A stretch of 64,000 nt of DNA. Source: Burkholderiaceae bacterium. Its GTDB lineage: Bacteria; Pseudomonadota; Gammaproteobacteria; Burkholderiales; Burkholderiaceae_C. Below the pieces are notes generated by a model. It made no database searches. It worked only from the letters and a program-made list of their open reading frames with translations, and had not been told where the DNA came from. Position 1 is the first letter of the stretch, and the number at the start of each line of letters is the position of its first letter. Below, piece after piece: positions 22,826 to 32,499 of the stretch. The DNA is taken from contig JAFEHU010000073.1 of the NCBI GenBank assembly GCA_017848435.1, positions 33,737 through 97,736 of the forward strand, in the 5' to 3' direction. The position numbers were made by a program, and so were the translations under genes.

Positions 22826-23437
22826 TCAGCGCAGAAAGCCGGCCGCACGCAACAGTTGCGCGGTTTCACAGGCGGGCAAACCCATGATGCCAGAGTAGCT
22901 GCCGCTGATGTGGGTAATGAACCCCGCCGCCCTGCCCTGCACCGCGTAGGCGCCAGCCTTGCCCATCGATTCGCCCGAGGCAATGTAGTCGGCCAGCCCA
23001 CGCCTGGACAGCGGGGCAAACGTCACCCTGGACACACTCAGCGCGGCAAAACGTTTCTTGCCGTGCTGCAAGGCCACCGCGGTCAGTACCCGGTGGGTGC
23101 TGCCAGCCAGTTCGCGCAACATACGGGCCGCATCGGCCGCATCGCTGGGCTTGCCATAGAGGATGCGGCCTTTGGCCACCGTGGTGTCGGCGCACAGCAC
23201 CGGTGCCGTTGGCAAGCCACGCGCCTTCAATCGCCGCACCGCGGCATCCAGCTTGAGCGCGGTCACACGTTGCACGTAAGCGGTGGGCGACTCGCCGGGG
23301 CGCTCGGCCTCTAGCGACTCGGCGTCTTCGTCGGGGCCGGCCAGCAGCAGCTCGTGGTGAACGCCCAACTGGTTGAGCAGTTCGCGCCGGCGTGGGCTTT
23401 GGGAGGCGAGGTAGATGAAGTCGGGGGGCATGCTCAT
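22826..23437 (-). CDS. maf: Maf-like nucleoside triphosphate pyrophosphatase (YhdE type)
   Basis: A 203-residue protein with the Maf signature at the start ([17 protein letters not shown]), a central [21 protein letters not shown] motif (catalytic Asp) and [20 protein letters not shown] near the end. Maf/YhdE enzymes hydrolyse dTTP, UTP and modified pyrimidine nucleotides, which may guard nucleotide pools or slow septation. The residues resemble the YhdE (dTTP/UTP) subgroup. The ATG overlaps the rlmH stop (ATGA), and rng begins three bases after the maf stop, so all three should be one transcript. Confidence 0.93.
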   Translation of the reverse strand: MSMPPDFIYLASQSPRRRELLNQLGVHHELLLAGPDEDAESLEAERPGESPTAYVQRVTALKLDAAVRRLKARGLPTAPVLCADTTVAKGRILYGKPSDAADAARMLRELAGSTHRVLTAVALQHGKKRFAALSVSRVTFAPLSRRGLADYIASGESMGKAGAYAVQGRAAGFITHISGSYSGIMGLPACETAQLLRAAGFLR

Positions 23438-23901
23438 TCCCGGTGGTAGGGGTGGCCGGCATTGACCGACCAGGCGCGGTAGAGTTGTTCGACCAGCAGC
23501 ACCCGCACCATGGCGTGGGGCAAGGTCAGGTCAGACAGGCGAATGCGTTCGTGGGCGGCCTGTTTGAAAGCCGGGTCCAGGCCATCGGGGCCGCCGATCA
23601 CCAGCGCCACGTCGTCGCTGTCGAGTTGCCAGCCCTTGAGGCGGGCGGCCAGGGCCACGGTGGTGAGCGCGGTGCCACGCTCGTCCAGCGCCACGATGCG
23701 GGTGCCGCGCGGGATGGCCGCTTCGATGCGCTCGCGTTCGGCGGCATACAGCTGCTCAACCGTTTTGGAACCGCGCGCCTCGGTCTTGACGGCCTTGAGT
23801 TCCACCTTCAGCTCGGGGGGGAAGCGCTTGGCGTAGTCGTCCCAGGCGGTTTGTGCCCAGTCGGGCACACGCTGGCCGACCGCCACCACGTACAGCTTCA
23901 T
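23434..23901 (-). CDS. rlmH: 23S rRNA pseudouridine-1915 N3-methyltransferase
   Basis: A 155-residue SPOUT-class methyltransferase. The family hallmarks are present: [17 protein letters not shown] at the N-terminus, [11 protein letters not shown], the knot motif [14 protein letters not shown] and the C-terminal [15 protein letters not shown]. RlmH methylates pseudouridine 1915 of helix 69 in assembled 70S ribosomes. It follows rsfS with a 4-bp overlap; rsfS-rlmH is a widespread pair of ribosome-acting proteins. Confidence 0.97.
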   Translation of the reverse strand: MKLYVVAVGQRVPDWAQTAWDDYAKRFPPELKVELKAVKTEARGSKTVEQLYAAERERIEAAIPRGTRIVALDERGTALTTVALAARLKGWQLDSDDVALVIGGPDGLDPAFKQAAHERIRLSDLTLPHAMVRVLLVEQLYRAWSVNAGHPYHRE

Positions 23902-24533
23902 GCCTTGCGGGCAGGCGCCTTTTTGGCAGGTGCTTTTTTCGCTGCGGCTTTGGCGGGCGCCTTTTTGGTGGTGGTTTTCACCACCACTTTTGTGACGGTG
24001 CTTTTGCGGGCGGGCGCCTTCTTGGCGGCCGGTTTAGGCGCCTTGGCGGCCTGCTCGGCCGCTTTGATCGCGGTTTTGGCGGCACTGCTGCGGCGCAGGG
24101 TGGTGGGTTCAGCCTTCACAGCCACTTTTTTGGCCGGGGCCTTCTCGGCCGTTGCCGGCTTGGCTGAACCCAGCTTCAAACGCACGGGCGTGTCGCCCCA
24201 CAGCTCTTCGAGGTGGTAGTACTGGCGAATGGACGGCTGCATGATGTGCACCACAGCCGCGCCACAGTCCACGATGATCCACTCGCCGTTTTCTTCGCCT
24301 TCAATGCGTGGCTTGGCAAAGCCGGCATCCCGCACCGCGTCGCGCACCGAAGCGGCCAGCGCCCGGGTCTGGCGGTTGGAGGTGCCCGACGCCATCATCA
24401 CCCGCTCAAACAACGGCGACAGGTGCTCGGTGTTGAAGACCTGAATGTCTTGCGCCTTCACGTCCTCCAGACCATCGACGATGGCGCGCTGGAGTTTCTG
24501 GATGTCTTTTTTGGCGGCGGATTCAGTGGTCAT
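23898..24533 (-). CDS. rsfS: Ribosomal silencing factor RsfS with Lys/Ala-rich C-terminal tail
   Basis: A 211-residue protein, about twice the usual length. Residues 1 to about 122 are a normal RsfS domain ([34 protein letters not shown]), which binds uL14 and blocks subunit joining in starvation. The remaining 85-90 residues are low complexity: Lys, Ala, Pro and Thr in repeated [16 protein letters not shown] units resembling histone H1 or AlgP-type tails. Such a tail should bind nucleic acid, either rRNA or DNA. Its ATG overlaps the nadD stop and its stop overlaps rlmH. The tail is in frame and GC-rich, so it is unlikely to be a sequencing error. Confidence 0.93.
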   Translation of the reverse strand: MTTESAAKKDIQKLQRAIVDGLEDVKAQDIQVFNTEHLSPLFERVMMASGTSNRQTRALAASVRDAVRDAGFAKPRIEGEENGEWIIVDCGAAVVHIMQPSIRQYYHLEELWGDTPVRLKLGSAKPATAEKAPAKKVAVKAEPTTLRRSSAAKTAIKAAEQAAKAPKPAAKKAPARKSTVTKVVVKTTTKKAPAKAAAKKAPAKKAPARKA

Positions 24534-25153
24534 CGGGTGGTTTGGTAAAGCAGGTGTTTGGCAATATAGCGCGCAACGGCGTCGGGAACCAGATGGTCGA
24601 CTCCCTCGCCCGCCGCGAGCCGGGCGCGAACTTCGGTCGCGCTGGCCTGCATCAGGGGCAGTTGCAGAGGCTGAAACACAGCATGGGGCAGGTTTTTAGG
24701 GTCAAATTGCCCCTCAGCCTTAGTGTTTTCTGCGCGTCTAGCTATTGAAATTATAGCTAATTGGGTGATCGCGGAAATCTCGTGCCAACGGTTGAGCGAA
24801 TGGGCCTGGTCTTCGCCCATCACCAGCAGCAGTTGTGCGTTGGGCTCAGTACTGTGCAGCGCACGCAGGGTGTCGATGGTGTAGCTCGGGCCTGTCCGGC
24901 GGATTTCACAGTCGTCCACCACCACCCGGGGGTGGTTGGCAAAGGCCAGTTGAACCATGGCGAGCCGGTGGGCGCTGTCGGTCAATGGCCGGGGTTTGTG
25001 CCAGGCCTGGCCGGTGGGCACCACGTGGAGCACGTCGAGCTGCAGCTGCGCCACGGCCGCATCGGCCAGGGCCAGGTGGGCGTTGTGCGGTGGGTCGAAC
25101 GCGCCACCAAACACGCCGATGCGGCGCGCTGGCGCGGCGCCGCTCAAACCCAT
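24530..25153 (-). CDS. nadD: Nicotinate-nucleotide adenylyltransferase
   Basis: 207 residues from the ATG at 25153, which overlaps the hemF stop by ten bases. The nucleotidyltransferase signature [15 protein letters not shown] lies near the N-terminus and the [10 protein letters not shown] (ISATxIR-type) motif near the C-terminus. NadD adenylates NaMN to NaAD in NAD synthesis. The central variable segment (about residues 131-154, [18 protein letters not shown] and following) is encoded by an AT-rich dispersed repeat and uses TTA, ATA and AGA codons rare in this genome. The catalytic motifs are intact. It is part of the purD-to-rng string. Confidence 0.94.
   Translation of the reverse strand: MGLSGAAPARRIGVFGGAFDPPHNAHLALADAAVAQLQLDVLHVVPTGQAWHKPRPLTDSAHRLAMVQLAFANHPRVVVDDCEIRRTGPSYTIDTLRALHSTEPNAQLLLVMGEDQAHSLNRWHEISAITQLAIISIARRAENTKAEGQFDPKNLPHAVFQPLQLPLMQASATEVRARLAAGEGVDHLVPDAVARYIAKHLLYQTTR
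24693..24762 (+). repeat. AT-rich dispersed mini-repeat, copy B (in nadD, antisense)
   Basis: Contains TTTTTAGGGTCAAATTG, CCTCAGCCTTAGTG and a 3' hairpin with TAGCTAT / ATAGCTA arms around TGAAATT. It runs opposite to nadD but stays open in the nadD frame. This is the copy with the clearest terminal hairpin. Confidence 0.8.
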
Positions 25154-26046
25154 TCGCGGCGCACCAGGAAGTGGCTGTACAGCGCCGCCTCGGCCGAATC
25201 GGGTTCCGGCTGGTGCGCATACGACCAACTCGCCAGCGGCGGCATGGACATCAGGATGGACTCGGTGCGCCCACCCGACTGCAGGCCGAAGTGTGTGCCC
25301 CGGTCCCAGACCAGGTTGAATTCGACATAGCGGCCACGCCGGTAAAGCTGGAAGGCGCGCTCACGTTCGCCGTAGGGCGTGTCTTTGCGGCGCGCCACGA
25401 TGGGCAGGTAGGCGCTGGTCAGCGCTGCGCCCACGGCCTGCATCATGTCGCGGCTGCGCTCGGAGCCAAGCTCAGAGAAGTCGTCAAAAAACACGCCACC
25501 CACGCCACGCGGTTCGTTGCGGTGCTTGAGGAAAAAATACTCGTCGCACCAGGTTTTGAAGCGCGGGTACTTGTCGTCGCCAAACGGCGCCAGCGTCTGT
25601 TGGCAGGTGCGGTGGAAGTGCACCGCGTCTTCCTCAAAACCATAGTACGGCGTCAGGTCCATGCCACCGCCAAACCAGCACACCGGTTCACCGCCCTGGG
25701 GCGTGGCGGCGAGCATGCGCACATTCATGTGCACCGTGGGCACATAGGGGTTGCGCGGGTGGAACACCAGCGACACGCCCATGGCCTCGAACGGTGCGCC
25801 GCTCAGTTCGGGCCGGTGCTGGGTGGCCGAGGGTGGCAGGCGCGGGCCGCGCACGTGGGAGAAACCGCAACCGGCGCGTTCAAACACCGCGCCACCTTCC
25901 AGAATCATGGTGATGCCATTGCCTTGCAGCAATTCGCCAGGTGGCTTTTCCCAGGCGTCGGCCACAAAGGCACTGCCATCCACCGCGCTGACCTGCGCGG
26001 TGATCTCACGTTGCAGGCCGAGCAGAAATTCGCGGGTGTCTTTCAC
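25144..26046 (-). CDS. hemF: Oxygen-dependent coproporphyrinogen III oxidase
   Basis: A GTG start at 26046, overlapping the purD stop (GTGA), gives 300 residues against 299 in E. coli. Conserved segments include [54 protein letters not shown] and the C-terminal [20 protein letters not shown]. HemF decarboxylates coproporphyrinogen III to protoporphyrinogen IX with O2, which implies aerobic heme synthesis. Its last codons overlap nadD. The frame is open further upstream inside purD, but that part is not HemF-like. Confidence 0.96.
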   Translation of the reverse strand: MKDTREFLLGLQREITAQVSAVDGSAFVADAWEKPPGELLQGNGITMILEGGAVFERAGCGFSHVRGPRLPPSATQHRPELSGAPFEAMGVSLVFHPRNPYVPTVHMNVRMLAATPQGGEPVCWFGGGMDLTPYYGFEEDAVHFHRTCQQTLAPFGDDKYPRFKTWCDEYFFLKHRNEPRGVGGVFFDDFSELGSERSRDMMQAVGAALTSAYLPIVARRKDTPYGERERAFQLYRRGRYVEFNLVWDRGTHFGLQSGGRTESILMSMPPLASWSYAHQPEPDSAEAALYSHFLVRREWV

Positions 26047-27338
26047 GCTGGTTTGATGGCGCGGTAGCCGATGTCGCGCCGGTGCTGTGCGCCGTCGAAA
26101 TGGATCGCCTGCGCCAGTTCGTTGGCCTGCTGTTGCGCGGCCTTGACCGACTCGGCCAACACCGTCACACACAGCACACGCCCACCGGCAGTGACGGTGC
26201 TGTCGCCCTGGCGGGTGGTGCCGGCATGGAACACCACCGCGTTGTCGGTGTTTGCGGGCAAGCCGGTGATGGCGTCGCCCTTGCGCGGGTTGAGCGGGTA
26301 GCCGTGTGCGGCCATCACAATGCCCAGCGCCACGTGGCGGTCCCAGTGCAGCTCGATGTCGTCAATGCGGCCATGCGGACCGGTTTCGGTGGCCGCCCAC
26401 AACACGTCATAGAGGTCGGATTTGAGCCGCATCATGATGGGCTGGGTCTCCGGATCGCCCATGCGGCAGTTGAACTCCAACGTCTTGGGTTTGCCGTGTG
26501 CGTCGATCATCAGGCCTGCGTAGAGGAAACCGGAGTAAGGAATGCCGTCTTTTTCCATGCCCTTGATGGTCGGCAGGATGATTTCGCGCATGGTGCGGGC
26601 GTGCACCTCGGGCGTGACCACCGGGGCGGGCGAGTACGCGCCCATGCCACCGGTGTTGGGGCCCTGGTCGGCGTCGAGCAGGCGTTTGTGGTCCTGGCTG
26701 GTGGCGAGTGGCAACACGTTTTTGCCGTCGCACAGCACGATGAAGCTGGCTTCTTCGCCCTGCAGGAATTCCTCGATCACCACCCGCGCGCCACCGTCGT
26801 TGTGCTGCACGCCCAGGGTGTTGTCCACCAGCATGAAGTCGATCGCCTCGTGCGCTTCGGCCAGGGTCATGGCCACCACCACGCCCTTGCCGGCGGCCAG
26901 GCCGTCGGCCTTCACCACAATGGGGGCACCGATCTTGTCCACGTAGGCGTGTGCGGCCACCGGGTCAGAAAACGTGTCGTACACGGCGGTGGGAATGCCG
27001 TGGCGCTTCATGAAGGCCTTGGAAAACGCCTTGGAGCTTTCCAGCTGTGCGGCGGCCTTCGTGGGGCCAAAGATCCGCAGCCCATGGGCGCGAAACTCGT
27101 CCACGATGCCCGCCGCCAGCGGCTGCTCGGGGCCCACCACCGTGAGGGCGATTTTGTTGTCTTGGGCCCAGACCCGCAGCGCTTTCACGTCGGTGATGGG
27201 CAAATTTTCCAGCCGCTCGTCCACCGCCGTGCCGCCGTTGCCCGGCGCCACATAGACCGCTTGTACCTTGGGCGACTGGCTCAGCTTCCATGCCAACGCA
27301 TGTTCGCGGCCACCACCGCCCACCACCAAAACTTTCAT
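26043..27338 (-). CDS. purD: Phosphoribosylamine-glycine ligase
   Basis: A 431-residue ATP-grasp enzyme. The N-terminal [16 protein letters not shown] is the PurD start; ATP-grasp motifs include [18 protein letters not shown] and [17 protein letters not shown], and the metal-binding [12 protein letters not shown] follows. It makes glycinamide ribonucleotide from phosphoribosylamine and glycine in purine synthesis. It lies 21 bp downstream of yebC and overlaps hemF by four bases. The length agrees with E. coli PurD (429). Confidence 0.97.
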   Translation of the reverse strand: MKVLVVGGGGREHALAWKLSQSPKVQAVYVAPGNGGTAVDERLENLPITDVKALRVWAQDNKIALTVVGPEQPLAAGIVDEFRAHGLRIFGPTKAAAQLESSKAFSKAFMKRHGIPTAVYDTFSDPVAAHAYVDKIGAPIVVKADGLAAGKGVVVAMTLAEAHEAIDFMLVDNTLGVQHNDGGARVVIEEFLQGEEASFIVLCDGKNVLPLATSQDHKRLLDADQGPNTGGMGAYSPAPVVTPEVHARTMREIILPTIKGMEKDGIPYSGFLYAGLMIDAHGKPKTLEFNCRMGDPETQPIMMRLKSDLYDVLWAATETGPHGRIDDIELHWDRHVALGIVMAAHGYPLNPRKGDAITGLPANTDNAVVFHAGTTRQGDSTVTAGGRVLCVTVLAESVKAAQQQANELAQAIHFDGAQHRRDIGYRAIKPA

Positions 27339-27359
27339 ACCGGCCTTCTTATTCGTTGC

Positions 27360-28085
27360 TTATTCGTTGATTTCTGCATTGTGGAAAACGTTCTGCACGT
27401 CGTCCAGTTCTTCCAACGCGTCCAGGATTTTCTGCATTTTCGCGGCGTCGTCGCCAGCGAGCGGAATGTTGTTTTCCGCACGCATCGTCACCTCAGCAAC
27501 CTCAGGCGCCAGGCCTGCGGCCTGCAAGGCGTTTTTCACCGCCTCGAACTCGGCCACCGAGGTCAACACCTCGATCGCGCCGTCGTCGTCGGTGATCACG
27601 TCGTCGGCACCGGCTTCCAGCGCCACCTCCATCACCTTGTCTTCATCGGTACCGGGCGCAAACACCAGCTGGCCGCAGTGCTTGAACTGAAACGCGACCG
27701 ACCCGTTGGTGCCCATGTTGCCACCGTGCTTGTTAAAAGCGTGGCGCACCTCGGCCACGGTGCGCACGTGGTTGTCGGTCATGGTGTCCACCACAATCGC
27801 GGCGCCACCAATGCCGTAGCCTTCGTAGCGGATCTCTTCGTAGTGCACGCCCTCGGCATTGCCGGTGGCCTTGTCGATGTTGTACTTGATGCGGTCGGCC
27901 GGCATATTGGCCGCCTTGGCCTTGTCCACGGCCAGGCGCAGGCGCGGGTTGGCGCTCAGGTCACCGCCACCGGCGCGTGCCGCCACCGTGATCTCGCGGA
28001 TGATGCGCGTCCAGATCTTGCCGCGCTTCTCGTCCTGCCGACCTTTTCGGTGCTGAATATTCGCCCATTTGCTGTGTCCGGCCAC
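27360..28085 (-). CDS. yebC: YebC/PmpR-family translation or transcription factor
   Basis: A 241-residue protein with the invariant start [18 protein letters not shown] and the three-domain YebC fold ([38 protein letters not shown]). The family was long annotated as a transcriptional regulator; recent work places members at the ribosome, relieving stalls at proline-rich motifs. It heads the string yebC-purD-hemF-nadD-rsfS-rlmH-maf-rng. A 74-bp gap separates it from the divergent HerA-like gene. Confidence 0.95.
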   Translation of the reverse strand: MAGHSKWANIQHRKGRQDEKRGKIWTRIIREITVAARAGGGDLSANPRLRLAVDKAKAANMPADRIKYNIDKATGNAEGVHYEEIRYEGYGIGGAAIVVDTMTDNHVRTVAEVRHAFNKHGGNMGTNGSVAFQFKHCGQLVFAPGTDEDKVMEVALEAGADDVITDDDGAIEVLTSVAEFEAVKNALQAAGLAPEVAEVTMRAENNIPLAGDDAAKMQKILDALEELDDVQNVFHNAEINE

Positions 28086-28159
28086 GAAAGATCCTTGATG
28101 CTGATTTAATCTGTTGCACCGATTTTACTTTTCACTTCCCACCCCCGAAGGAAGCCCCC

Positions 28160-29674
28160 ATGACCGAGCCGCTGCTGATCGCCCAAAACGCCGAAACCGA
28201 ATGCCATTTGCTGCCCGGCCTGGCCAACCGCCATGGCCTGATCACCGGCGCCACCGGCACCGGCAAGACGGTGACGCTGCAGACCCTGGCCGAGAACTTC
28301 TCCAGGATCGGCGTGCCGGTATTCATGGCCGATGTGAAAGGCGACCTCACCGGCATCAGCCAGAAGGGCAGCATCGGCGACAAGCTGGCTGCGGTGCTGA
28401 AAGAGCGCGGCATTGCGCTGCCAGAAGCCGCCGCCTGCCCGGTGCAGCTGTGGGACGTGTTTGGCGAGCAGGGCCACCCGGTGCGCGCCACCATTTCCGA
28501 CATGGGCCCGCTGCTGCTGGGCCGCATGCTGAACCTGAACGACACGCAGGCCGGCGTGCTCAACATCGTCTTCAAAATCGCCGACGACAACGGCCTGCTG
28601 CTGCTCGACTTCAAAGACCTGCGCGCCATGCTGCAGTACGTGGGTGACAACGCCAAAGACTTCACCACCACCTACGGCAACATCAGCGCCGCCAGCGTGG
28701 GCGCGATCCAGCGTGGCCTGCTGCAGATTGAAAGCCAGGGCGGCACCAAGTTCTTTGGCGAGCCGATGCTTGACATCAACGACTTCATGCAAACGGTCGA
28801 CGGCCAGGGCGTCATCAACATCCTGACCGCCGACAAGCTGATGAACTCACCCCGGCTCTATGCCACCTTTCTGCTGTGGATGTTGTCCGAGCTGTTTGAG
28901 CAATTGCCTGAGATTGGCGACCCCGACAAACCCAAACTGGTGTTTTTCTTTGACGAGGCCCACCTGCTCTTCAACGAGGCGCCCAAGGCGCTGGTCGAGC
29001 GCATCGAGCTGGTGGTGCGCCTGGTGCGCTCCAAAGGCGTGGGCGTGTACTTCGTGACGCAAAACCCGCTGGACATTCCCGACTCGGTGCTGGCCCAGCT
29101 GGGCAACCGGGTGCAGCACGCGCTGCGCGCCTTCACCCCGCGTGACCAGAAAGCCGTCAAGGCCACCGCACAAACCATGCGCCAGAAACCGGGGCTGGAC
29201 ATCGAAGCCGCCATCACCGAACTGGCCGTGGGCGAAGCGCTCATCAGCCTGCTGGACGCCAAGGGCCGTCCCGGCATCACCGAACGCGTCTACGTGCTGC
29301 CACCCGGCAGCCAGATCGGCCCCATCACCCCGGCCCAACGCCAACAGTTGCTGCAAGGTTCGCTGGTGGCCGGTGTGTATGAAAGGCTGGTGGACCGCGA
29401 ATCGGCCTTCGAAAAACTCGCCGCACGCACCACGTCCGCCCCCGCAGCGCCCACGCCCGGCGGCAAAGCCGCAGCCCCTGCCGAGGCCGAATCCGGCGGC
29501 GTGCTCGGCGGCCTCAGCGACGTGTTGTTCGGCTCCACCGGCCCACGCGGCGGCCGCCACGAAGGCCTGGCCACCTCCATGGCCAAGTCGGCGGTGCGCA
29601 CCATGGGGTCTACCGTCGGGCGAGAGATCATCCGGGGGGTGTTGGGCGGGATATTTGGCAGCAAGAAGCGCTGA
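28160..29674 (+). CDS. yjgR: HerA-like P-loop ATPase, YjgR/DUF853 family
   Basis: A 504-residue soluble ATPase. Walker A is ATGTGKT (about 31-37) after the [10 protein letters not shown] lead; Walker B is [17 protein letters not shown]-type regions and a C-terminal arginine-finger region follow ([18 protein letters not shown]). The last 85 residues are Ala/Gly/Pro-rich, with a Gly-rich amphipathic end ([17 protein letters not shown]). The DUF853 family is HerA/VirB4-related, but its cellular role is unknown. There is no NurA neighbour, so it is not a classical HerA-NurA pair. The EVE gene follows after six bases. Confidence 0.88.
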   Translation: MTEPLLIAQNAETECHLLPGLANRHGLITGATGTGKTVTLQTLAENFSRIGVPVFMADVKGDLTGISQKGSIGDKLAAVLKERGIALPEAAACPVQLWDVFGEQGHPVRATISDMGPLLLGRMLNLNDTQAGVLNIVFKIADDNGLLLLDFKDLRAMLQYVGDNAKDFTTTYGNISAASVGAIQRGLLQIESQGGTKFFGEPMLDINDFMQTVDGQGVINILTADKLMNSPRLYATFLLWMLSELFEQLPEIGDPDKPKLVFFFDEAHLLFNEAPKALVERIELVVRLVRSKGVGVYFVTQNPLDIPDSVLAQLGNRVQHALRAFTPRDQKAVKATAQTMRQKPGLDIEAAITELAVGEALISLLDAKGRPGITERVYVLPPGSQIGPITPAQRQQLLQGSLVAGVYERLVDRESAFEKLAARTTSAPAAPTPGGKAAAPAEAESGGVLGGLSDVLFGSTGPRGGRHEGLATSMAKSAVRTMGSTVGREIIRGVLGGIFGSKKR

Positions 29675-29680
29675 GCGGCC

Positions 29681-30130
<450 letters not shown>

Positions 30131-30158
30131 AGTGGGCCGCTGCCCACCAGGAGTTCCC

Positions 30159-31349
30159 ATGCGTTCCGTGACCTTTGCCGCCTGCGTGCTGTTGGCCGCT
30201 GGCACGGCTGCCGTGGCCGCCCCGTTCACCCCCGGCAACGACAGCGAGGTCGTTGAGCAATTGCCCCTGCGGGCCACCGACCCGGCGGTGCGCCGCCTGG
30301 AGTCCATGCGGCAGCAGCTGCGGGCGCGCCCCGACGATGCTGGCCTGCGCATCGACCTGGCCAGGCGCTATTTCGACTTGTCCATGGCGCAGGGCGACCC
30401 GCGCTACGTCGGCTATGCGCAGGGTGCGTTGGCGCCGCTCGAAGCCAGTGCAGCCAGCAACCCCAGTTACTGGCTGACACGCGGCATGCTGGAGCAGTAC
30501 AACCACCAGTTCGACGCCGCGTTGGCCAGCCTGGCGCAGGTGCTGACACTCGATCCGCAGGCCGCCGAAGCCATGTCCTGGCGCGCCGCCATTTTCATGG
30601 TGCAGGCCCGCTACCCCGACGCGCTGGCCGAATGCGCACGCATGGCCCCGTTGACCCTGCCTTTGCTCAGCGCCGGCTGCCGCAGCTACGCCCAGGCCAC
30701 CAGTGGTGCCCTCGCCACCGCCTACCGCGACCTGACCGCCGCGCTGGCCGCGCAGCCCGACGCACCCAAAGGCCTGGTGCTGTGGACCCACACCCGGCTG
30801 GCCGAAATGGCGCAGCGCCTGCTGCCGCCTGCGGTGGCTGAGCGCCATTTCAAAGCCGCCCTGCAGCTCGGCATCACCGACCAGTTCCTGCTCGCCGCCT
30901 ACGCCGACTTTTTGCTCAAGCACCAGCGCCCGGCCGAGGTGATGGCCCTGCTGGCCGACTGGGAGCGCTCCGACATCCTGCTGCTGCGGCTGGCGCTGGC
31001 CGGCCAGGCCGCCAAAGACCCTCGCACCACCGGATGGACCACTCAGCTCAGCGAACGTTTTGCCGCCGCCAGCGCGCGCACCGAACGCCTGCACGAACAA
31101 GAAGCCGCCCGTTTCATGCTGGAACTGGCCCAGCGGCCCGACGACGCGCTGAAGATCGCCACCGCCAACTACGCCACACAAAAAGAACCGCGTGACGCCG
31201 AGGTGCTGATGCGCGCCGCGCTGGCGGCACGCCAGCCGCAGGCGGCAGCGTCGGCGATTGCCTGGCTGCGCGACAGCCGCTATGAAGACGCACAACTGGC
31301 CCAGCTCGCCACACAACTGGCCGCCCTGCCCACTGGTAAAGCCCCATGA
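30159..31349 (+). CDS. Secreted TPR-repeat protein
   Basis: 396 residues from the ATG at 30159, chosen for the CAGGAG Shine-Dalgarno and the signal peptide that follows (MRSVTFAACVLLAAGTAAVA). The mature part is Ala/Leu-rich and helical with degenerate tetratricopeptide repeats (LRIDLARRYFDLSMAQGDPR, LEQYNHQFDAALASLAQVLT, SWRAAIFMVQARYPDALAEC). It is probably periplasmic and used for protein-protein contacts. Its stop overlaps the HupE/UreJ-like gene by four bases, so the two are coupled and probably work together; the function is unknown. Confidence 0.8.
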   Translation: MRSVTFAACVLLAAGTAAVAAPFTPGNDSEVVEQLPLRATDPAVRRLESMRQQLRARPDDAGLRIDLARRYFDLSMAQGDPRYVGYAQGALAPLEASAASNPSYWLTRGMLEQYNHQFDAALASLAQVLTLDPQAAEAMSWRAAIFMVQARYPDALAECARMAPLTLPLLSAGCRSYAQATSGALATAYRDLTAALAAQPDAPKGLVLWTHTRLAEMAQRLLPPAVAERHFKAALQLGITDQFLLAAYADFLLKHQRPAEVMALLADWERSDILLLRLALAGQAAKDPRTTGWTTQLSERFAAASARTERLHEQEAARFMLELAQRPDDALKIATANYATQKEPRDAEVLMRAALAARQPQAAASAIAWLRDSRYEDAQLAQLATQLAALPTGKAP

Positions 31350-32491
31350 ACCGCCCGCACGCCTTCTCCCTGTGGCGCTGGTTCGCCCTGGCCCTGTGCG
31401 GGCTGCCACTGCTGGCCCAGGCCCATAAACCCAGCGACAGCTACCTGACGCTGCGCACCGACCCCAACAACGCCCACATCGCCGTGCGCTGGGACATTGC
31501 GCTGCGCGACCTGGACTACGTGCTGCAGCTAGACCGCGACAACAACGGCGCCCTCACCTGGGGCGAAGTGCGGGGCCGCAGCGACGACATCGCCCGCTAC
31601 GCCCGCGCCGGCCTCAGCCTGCAGTCGGCCGGGCAAGCCTGCCCCTGGCGCAGCACCGGGCCACTGCAGCTGGAAAAACACAGCGACGGCACCTACGCGG
31701 TGCTCAGCCTGTCGGCCGACTGCCCGGCGCTGAAAGACGCGCTGCAGGTGACCTACACCCTGCTGCGCGAGGTGGACCCTTCTCACCGTGGGCTGGCGCA
31801 GTGGCTGCCCAGCGCCGAAGCCAGCGCGCTGTCGGTGGTGCTGGGCGGCAGCAAAGCCGAACAATCGCTGCCGCTGACGGCACCCGATGGCTGGCGCACC
31901 TTCACCCAGTACGTGGTGGAAGGCGTTTGGCACATCTGGATCGGGTTTGACCACATCCTGTTCCTGCTGGCGCTGCTGTTGCCGGCCGTGCTGGTGTACC
32001 GTGATCGGCAATGGCAAGGTACCGAGCGTTTTGGCTCGGCGCTCAGCCAGGTGGTGAAGGTCGTTACCGCCTTCACCGTGGCCCACTCCGTCACCCTCAG
32101 CCTGGCGGCGCTGGGCATCCTGACGCTGCCCTCGCGCGTGGTGGAGTCCGCCATTGCCGCCTCGGTGGTGCTGGCGGCACTGAACAACCTGCGTGGCACA
32201 GCCGACAACCGGCGCTGGCCAATGGCGTTTGTCTTTGGCTTGATCCACGGCTTTGGTTTTGCTTCCGTACTGGCCGACCTCGGCCTGCCACAGAACGCGC
32301 TGGCACTCGCGCTGGTCGGCTTTAATGTGGGCGTGGAACTGGGGCAGCTGGCCATTGTGACGGTGTTCCTGCCGCTGGCCTTTGCACTGCGGCGCAGCGG
32401 GTTTTACCGGGAGGCGGTGTTCAAAGCCGGCTCGCTGCTGATTGCCGCGCTGGCCCTGTGGTGGTTCGTGGAACGCGCTTTTAACCTCTAG
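31346..32491 (+). CDS. HupE/UreJ-like membrane protein with periplasmic EF-hand loop
   Basis: A 381-residue protein: a signal peptide (cut near LAQA/HKPS), an exported domain of about 165 residues, then seven or so membrane helices from residue 200. The membrane part carries the family histidines (GVWHIWIGFDHILFLLALL, FTVAHSVTLSLA, GLIHGFGFA), as in HupE/UreJ proteins linked to Ni/Co uptake. In the exported domain residues 63-74 match an EF-hand loop exactly (D-x-D-x-N-G-x-L-x-x-x-E), suggesting Ca2+ sensing or structure. There are no urease or hydrogenase genes nearby, so the metal link is uncertain. It follows the TPR gene with overlap. Confidence 0.82.
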   Translation: MNRPHAFSLWRWFALALCGLPLLAQAHKPSDSYLTLRTDPNNAHIAVRWDIALRDLDYVLQLDRDNNGALTWGEVRGRSDDIARYARAGLSLQSAGQACPWRSTGPLQLEKHSDGTYAVLSLSADCPALKDALQVTYTLLREVDPSHRGLAQWLPSAEASALSVVLGGSKAEQSLPLTAPDGWRTFTQYVVEGVWHIWIGFDHILFLLALLLPAVLVYRDRQWQGTERFGSALSQVVKVVTAFTVAHSVTLSLAALGILTLPSRVVESAIAASVVLAALNNLRGTADNRRWPMAFVFGLIHGFGFASVLADLGLPQNALALALVGFNVGVELGQLAIVTVFLPLAFALRRSGFYREAVFKAGSLLIAALALWWFVERAFNL

Positions 32492-32499
32492 GAGCCATT

